From Actinomucor elegans (taxonomy: Eukaryota; Mucoromycota; Mucoromycetes; Mucorales; Mucoraceae), in NCBI GenBank assembly GCA_026027325.1, contig JAMSLZ010000019.1, positions 124,001-188,000 on the forward strand: a DNA stretch of 64,000 bases, given 5' to 3'. This document shows, one piece after another, positions 59,632 to 64,000 of this stretch; the stretch's first letter is position 1, and each line of letters opens with the position of its first letter. Both the position numbers and the translations under genes were made by a program. The notes beneath the pieces are model-generated. The model had not been told where the DNA came from. It worked only from the letters and a program-made list of their open reading frames with translations, and did not search any database.

Positions 59632-62136
59632 CTATCGAATCTCAATATTGATAATATTGATATCTTCATAAGGCTTATTGGTCTTGTCCACCTTGACATT
59701 TTCTATACTATGTACTACATCCATACCAGCAGTGACTCTACCAAACACAGAGTGTTTATTATCCAGCCATGGCTATTCAAAGTTAGTATCTTCATGTGGT
59801 TTTAACAAAAAAAAATCACATCAACTTACTGCAGGAGCAACTGTAATAAAGAATTGACTGCCATTGGTATTGGGTCCTGCATTTGCCATACTCACCGTGT
59901 ATGGACGATCATGTTTAAACTCTCGAGAAAACTCATCTTCAAAGTCATCTCCCCAAATAGATTCACCACCAGTACCATCGCCAAAAGGACAACCCGTCTG
60001 AATCATGAAACCTTTGATGATACGATGGAAAATCAGATTATCATAATAGCCATTCTTGGCATGGGTAACGAAGTTTTCAACTGCTTTTGGTGCGGCATCA
60101 GGAAAGAGACGCATATGAATATCACCTGAGGTAGTACGTATAATAGCTGATGTGCCCAATACTTGTTTACGCTCTTGAGTTGCTGCTACAGTTTGCTCTT
60201 CACGAGAAGGTTTCTCATTAAATACATCACGTTCACCCTTTTGTACATTACTTTAGAGAGAGAAAAATGTTAGTAACAGAGCAAACAATACAAACAAAAA
60301 AAAACATACTCAAATGGCTCTCTACGCGTCATCATGTAGAATCTGTTCTTGTTGAACGCGGTACAGAACAATGTAGGATCAAGCTCCTGACTTTCTTTTA
60401 ATGCAGCGTTGTCAGATGCAGCCATGGCCTATAACATACAAATGATGAGAAACATAAATTGGCATGACAAAAAGTAGCTTACCAAAGTATAGATGCCTTT
60501 CTTCTTGGGCGCACCTTGATATAATCCCATATTGACAAAACGATTAGACTCTGATTTACCAATCACTCGGGCTACCTTGTTGGTTCTGATATTCAATACT
60601 ATAGATATGGTCATTAAAACCATCGTCCCTTTCTACTAAACCAATTGTTTGTAATACCTTTGATACCAAGCAAAGCACCATAAATGATAAAGTTTCCAGT
60701 CTCATCAAACACAGCATTCACATATCTTGCTTGATTTGATTTCTCCAATTCCTTTTCAACAGCTAAACGTCTACCAAACTCCATATCATCCAATTTAAAA
60801 AGGGATGTACCCGCTTGCTGCATCTCACTAATGACATGTATACTTTCATCGTATTCACGAAAGATTTTACCCGTCAAAAATTTGAACAAACGCACTTGGC
60901 GATCAGGAAAGCTCATGGTAACAAAGCTCAACCCATCAGCCGAAAAGTTCAAACAGGTAGGTACTGATTTTTTCTAATAATAAACAGCACTTGTCAACAT
61001 ATTAGCATAGAAGATGGGTTTTTGTTATACCTTTCTAAACTCGTAGAGATCCGTCTGAGATTTCAACTCGAAACCAAGGTGATCGGGTAATCCAAACGGC
61101 TCCTCGGGTGACCAGTATTCTACCATACCTAACATGTCTACTGAAACTACTGTATTGAATCTCGTGTTGAATTCAATCAAATGAACAGGTTTTGAATGCA
61201 TCTTGGCTAATGTATGAAGTGGTTTTCCGTCTGAACGACCATCGTAAATATGGATGTTGGCGCTGTCTGCCTCAGATCTATTTAAATAGATACGTGTTAA
61301 GTGAACGCAATGGTAGGGTGTATGTGTGTGTGTGTATATATATATTTTGCTTCGCTTTTCTTACACTGCAACAAGAGCTTGAGCTTGTCCTTTTTGATGA
61401 ATCCAGCAAACTGCTTTAGGTTTGTATTTCAATTTGATCATATTGATCATGTCTAAAAATAAAATAATGAGTATTGCTTTGACATTAAATCATCAAACTG
61501 TTTGTTGAAGTTTACCAAAGTTGGTGATATCATAAACCTTGAGTGACATATCATCAGAGATCGTAGCCAACAATTCACTGTCTGCTGATAAGCTGATATC
61601 CACAATACTTGACATGTGCGACTTGTAATGTTTAACAAACTCAATACCACTGGCAGTCTTTTTCCAAAACTTCAAATGGCCATCGACTGATGTAGTAACA
61701 ACGAAATCGTTCCTAGAGAAATAATGGATAATTAGCTTAGAAAAAAGAAACAAGTAATCATGCTGCTTGCTTTACTTTGTAACAACTACTTGATTGAGAA
61801 CATCGCGATGCATATAACTTTTTTCGTACATGTCAGCTTGAGGCAAATGTTCCAAGTAGAGCTTTTCATAAGCCAAAGCTATATAAAATCAAGTCAATTT
61901 ACGTGTTTAATTGGGGGCATTTGTATGGCTTACTTCTCTTCTTCTTCCTTGGAGCTTCTTCAGCAGGTGGAGGAGGGAGCATAGGTCCAATATCATCGTC
62001 TATACAAAAGGATCAGACTCTCACGTTTCTTTTTTGAATAATAGTTCAATTGTTTACCTGATTCCTCTTCAGCTACAGTAGAATCGTCTTCAAGAGGTCG
62101 CTTATTATTGTCATTGGTGTTTAATTCGTCAGCCAT
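59632..62136 (-). CDS. PPWD1: WD40-cyclophilin PPWD1, spliceosome-associated peptidyl-prolyl isomerase
   Basis: Eleven exons: 62136-62058, 61999-61934, 61878-61776, 61712-61516, 61452-61365, 61277-61031, 60973-60658, 60598-60483, 60428-60310, 60250-59830, 59772-59632. They give 630 residues, the family length. After an acidic/proline start ([17 protein letters not shown]) come WD repeats ([52 protein letters not shown]). The C-terminal cyclophilin domain has [20 protein letters not shown] with the catalytic arginine, [17 protein letters not shown], and [12 protein letters not shown] with the Trp that binds cyclosporin. PPWD1 is a nuclear protein found with the spliceosome. Confidence 0.95.
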
Positions 62137-63647
62137 GGCAAGATCGGTATACTTTTTTTTTTCTCGAGAAACAAGCGAGAGAGTGTTTGAAAGTCGAGGT
62201 GAAATTAAAGGAAAACGAGTACCAATACCGTCACACTACGCGCTGGAGAGCAATTTTTCATTCTCGAATTTTTTCAGAGGTTGAACCTTCCCCTCCTTGG
62301 TGACTAAAAATTGGACCATTTGTTGAACTGCAAGTATCTCGTTTTTTTATGCATGTTTTATAATCGCTGTACATTATAGTATCTGAGGATTTTTATATAT
62401 ATATATATATTTCAATGAAACCAAAAGGCCAATAAACGAATCAATACAGTCCATCAATTACTCCCAAAAAAAAAAAACTGTTTATACACGATTCTAATGC
62501 ATAGTCGAATTTTTCCAAGTGACCACATATCATCTATTTGGAAGTTTTGATTATGCCAGAGTCATATCAAAAGTACCAGCAGAGCCAGTAGTAGCAAACG
62601 ATAATGAATCTCCGGCAGCCAATAAATAAAAAATTTACAGAATTTCGAGAAAAAAACTTAGTATGGAGAGCCACACTCGAGAGCGAAATTTCGAGTTTTT
62701 GAAAGGTATGGTCTATAGTTATGATGCATCATGGGTATTAGGCAGTATGTGCAAAGCGTATTTGATCAAGAAGACCTGGTTTTTCGGACTTCAGAAAAGG
62801 CTAATCAGGTTCAAGAAAAGAACCTAATTCTAAGAGAAAAATCGGCAAGAGTTTTGTATCATTAGGCGCAGAATTAAAATTGTCCATATCATCTTTGTCA
62901 AGAAACGATATGAAAATACATAGATTTGTATTATACAAAAAAAAAAAAGAAACTATAATAAAGTTAGTGATGTTGTTATAGTTTTTGCAGTTCTTTATTT
63001 TTGACTGCCAATCAAAATCCAAGCTTCATGTAGGCAGCGACAGCAAAATACTATCAATACCAATTTGCAATGATGAGTTTTAATCTTATTGATTAGTTAA
63101 TGCCACAGGGATGCTGCAATCATTCATAAACCGCGATTTATATGTGAATAATGCAGGGATAAGGTAATGGCCGAGTTGATAGCTAGAATATGGCTGAAGA
63201 CGAATTCATCGTATTATAATATATATCAAGTAAAACGTTTCAGGTTTGGAATGAGTAGGTTGGGAAGCGTCTTGTTATGAAGACAAATAAAAGGAGTTTG
63301 TTTCTCACGCCTATACTTTCAGATACAAGCGCTACCTTTCCTTACCTGAATTAATAATAGATCCAAAGAACATTTTATACGATTACTTGCTTTGTCTGAT
63401 CCAATTGATGTTATATAGGGCTAAATTTACAGCACCGTTATGAAAATTATAAAGAATCTCACTTGTTACATATTTGAATTGCACAAGAAAGCTATACATA
63501 TAACTGTTTGTTTCACTACTCTATCAACTTATAAGGTAAACCGACTTATAAGGTAAACCGACTTATATAAACTTTCTGTTTATTTTCTTTTTTTCTTCTT
63601 CCTTCTTCAGCACTGTCTCTCCCACTTGGCGTATTCAAACTATCAGC
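62137..63647. other. Divergent upstream region of PPWD1 and the PIN nuclease gene
   Basis: About 1.5 kb without a gene. There is a (TA)n run at about 62396-62411. A 17-bp direct tandem repeat (ACTTATAAGGTAAACCG at 63527-63543 and 63544-63560, plus a partial third copy) lies about 90 bp before the ATG at 63648. Pyrimidine-rich TTTTCTTTTTTTCTTCTTCC follows it. Confidence 0.5.
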
Positions 63648-64000
63648 ATGGGGGTTAGAGGTGCATGGCATTTTTTGGCCAGCGAAGGTCTCTCTGGGAA
63701 CAGGTTAGGTGATATACAAGACATAGTGACTATGTATTCACAAGAGACGATTCACGTTGATATCGTTGGTACATTCTACCAAGTCTTTGAAGAAAACTTT
63801 TTAAGGTGTTCAGAACACAATATTGACAAAAAGAACATTGGCATGCGTAATGTCCTCAGACATCTATCGGTCGTCCTCCCCAAGCAGCGTTGCATTCTTT
63901 ACATTGACGGCAAACCCACGGTAGAACGTACAAGGGCTCATACTAAGCGAGTCGAAAGCAGGCTGAAAACACAAAGAGCCTTGGAGAAAGAGCTGGAAAA
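63648..64000 (+). CDS. FEN1/XPG-like PIN-domain nuclease (5' part, runs off the window)
   Basis: The window ends inside the gene after 117 codons with no intron so far. The MGVRGAWHFLASEGL start resembles the conserved MG(V/I).G.W..L opening of FEN1, XPG and Asteroid-type PIN nucleases, where the N-terminal glycine lies in the active site. TIHVDIVGTFYQVFEE supplies the first acidic residue, and CILYIDGKPTVERTRAHTKR resembles the second (..DG.P...K...) motif. The following helix is charged (TKRVESRLKTQRALEKELE). Because the rest is missing, the subfamily and catalytic competence are open. Confidence 0.65.
   Translation, partial: MGVRGAWHFLASEGLSGNRLGDIQDIVTMYSQETIHVDIVGTFYQVFEENFLRCSEHNIDKKNIGMRNVLRHLSVVLPKQRCILYIDGKPTVERTRAHTKRVESRLKTQRALEKELE

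Overview
The window looks like nuclear DNA of a filamentous fungus of the Mucoromycota, most likely Mucorales. The DNA is AT-rich and the genes are closely spaced with many short GT-AG introns (roughly 45-130 bp). Most recognisable proteins are ordinary fungal housekeeping proteins, and TAA and TAG act as true stops in the clean genes. I rebuilt exon chains by hand; every multi-exon model given as complete sums to a multiple of three.

Genes from left to right: an ISWI-complex subunit (Itc1/Acf1 type, +), mitochondrial hydroxyacid-oxoacid transhydrogenase (+), DEAD-box helicase Dbp8 (+) convergent with a ThrE/Prm10-type membrane transporter (-), a Pho80-type cyclin (-), twinfilin (-), a basic nuclear protein (+), a coiled-coil protein (+), a secreted Cu/Zn superoxide dismutase (-), a rhomboid protease (-), a multi-pass membrane protein of unknown function (-), a proline iminopeptidase (+), an 11-exon WD40 protein (-), signal peptidase Sec11 (+) convergent with a PH-domain protein (-), an AIG1/GIMAP-type GTPase (+), tRNA-Ala (-), a PPR-like mitochondrial protein (+), a Cdc11-group septin (+), a Rab6/Ypt6 GTPase (+), a GNAT acetyltransferase (+), a Yat2-type carnitine acetyltransferase (+), a PPWD1 WD40-cyclophilin (-), and the start of a FEN1/XPG-like PIN nuclease running off the right edge (+).

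Two stretches differ from the rest. At about 41.9-44.7 kb, behind the AIG1 GTPase, lies a long decayed gene that keeps one reading frame and one intron but carries many stop codons. At about 51.6-56.2 kb, between Ypt6 and the GNAT gene, is a transposon graveyard. It holds a broken RT/RNase H polyprotein of a DIRS/Ty3-type retroelement (-), a satellite array with alternating 180 and ~281 bp periods, and a degenerate Fanzor (eukaryotic TnpB-like nuclease) C-terminal half whose zinc-ribbon cysteines and last RuvC aspartate are lost. The Fanzor relic and the higher-order satellite are the most interesting objects here.

The genes do not form a pathway. They are an ordinary eukaryotic neighbourhood covering chromatin, RNA processing, cytoskeleton, secretion and mitochondrial metabolism, with several tight convergent pairs (15, 54 and 76 bp between stop codons).
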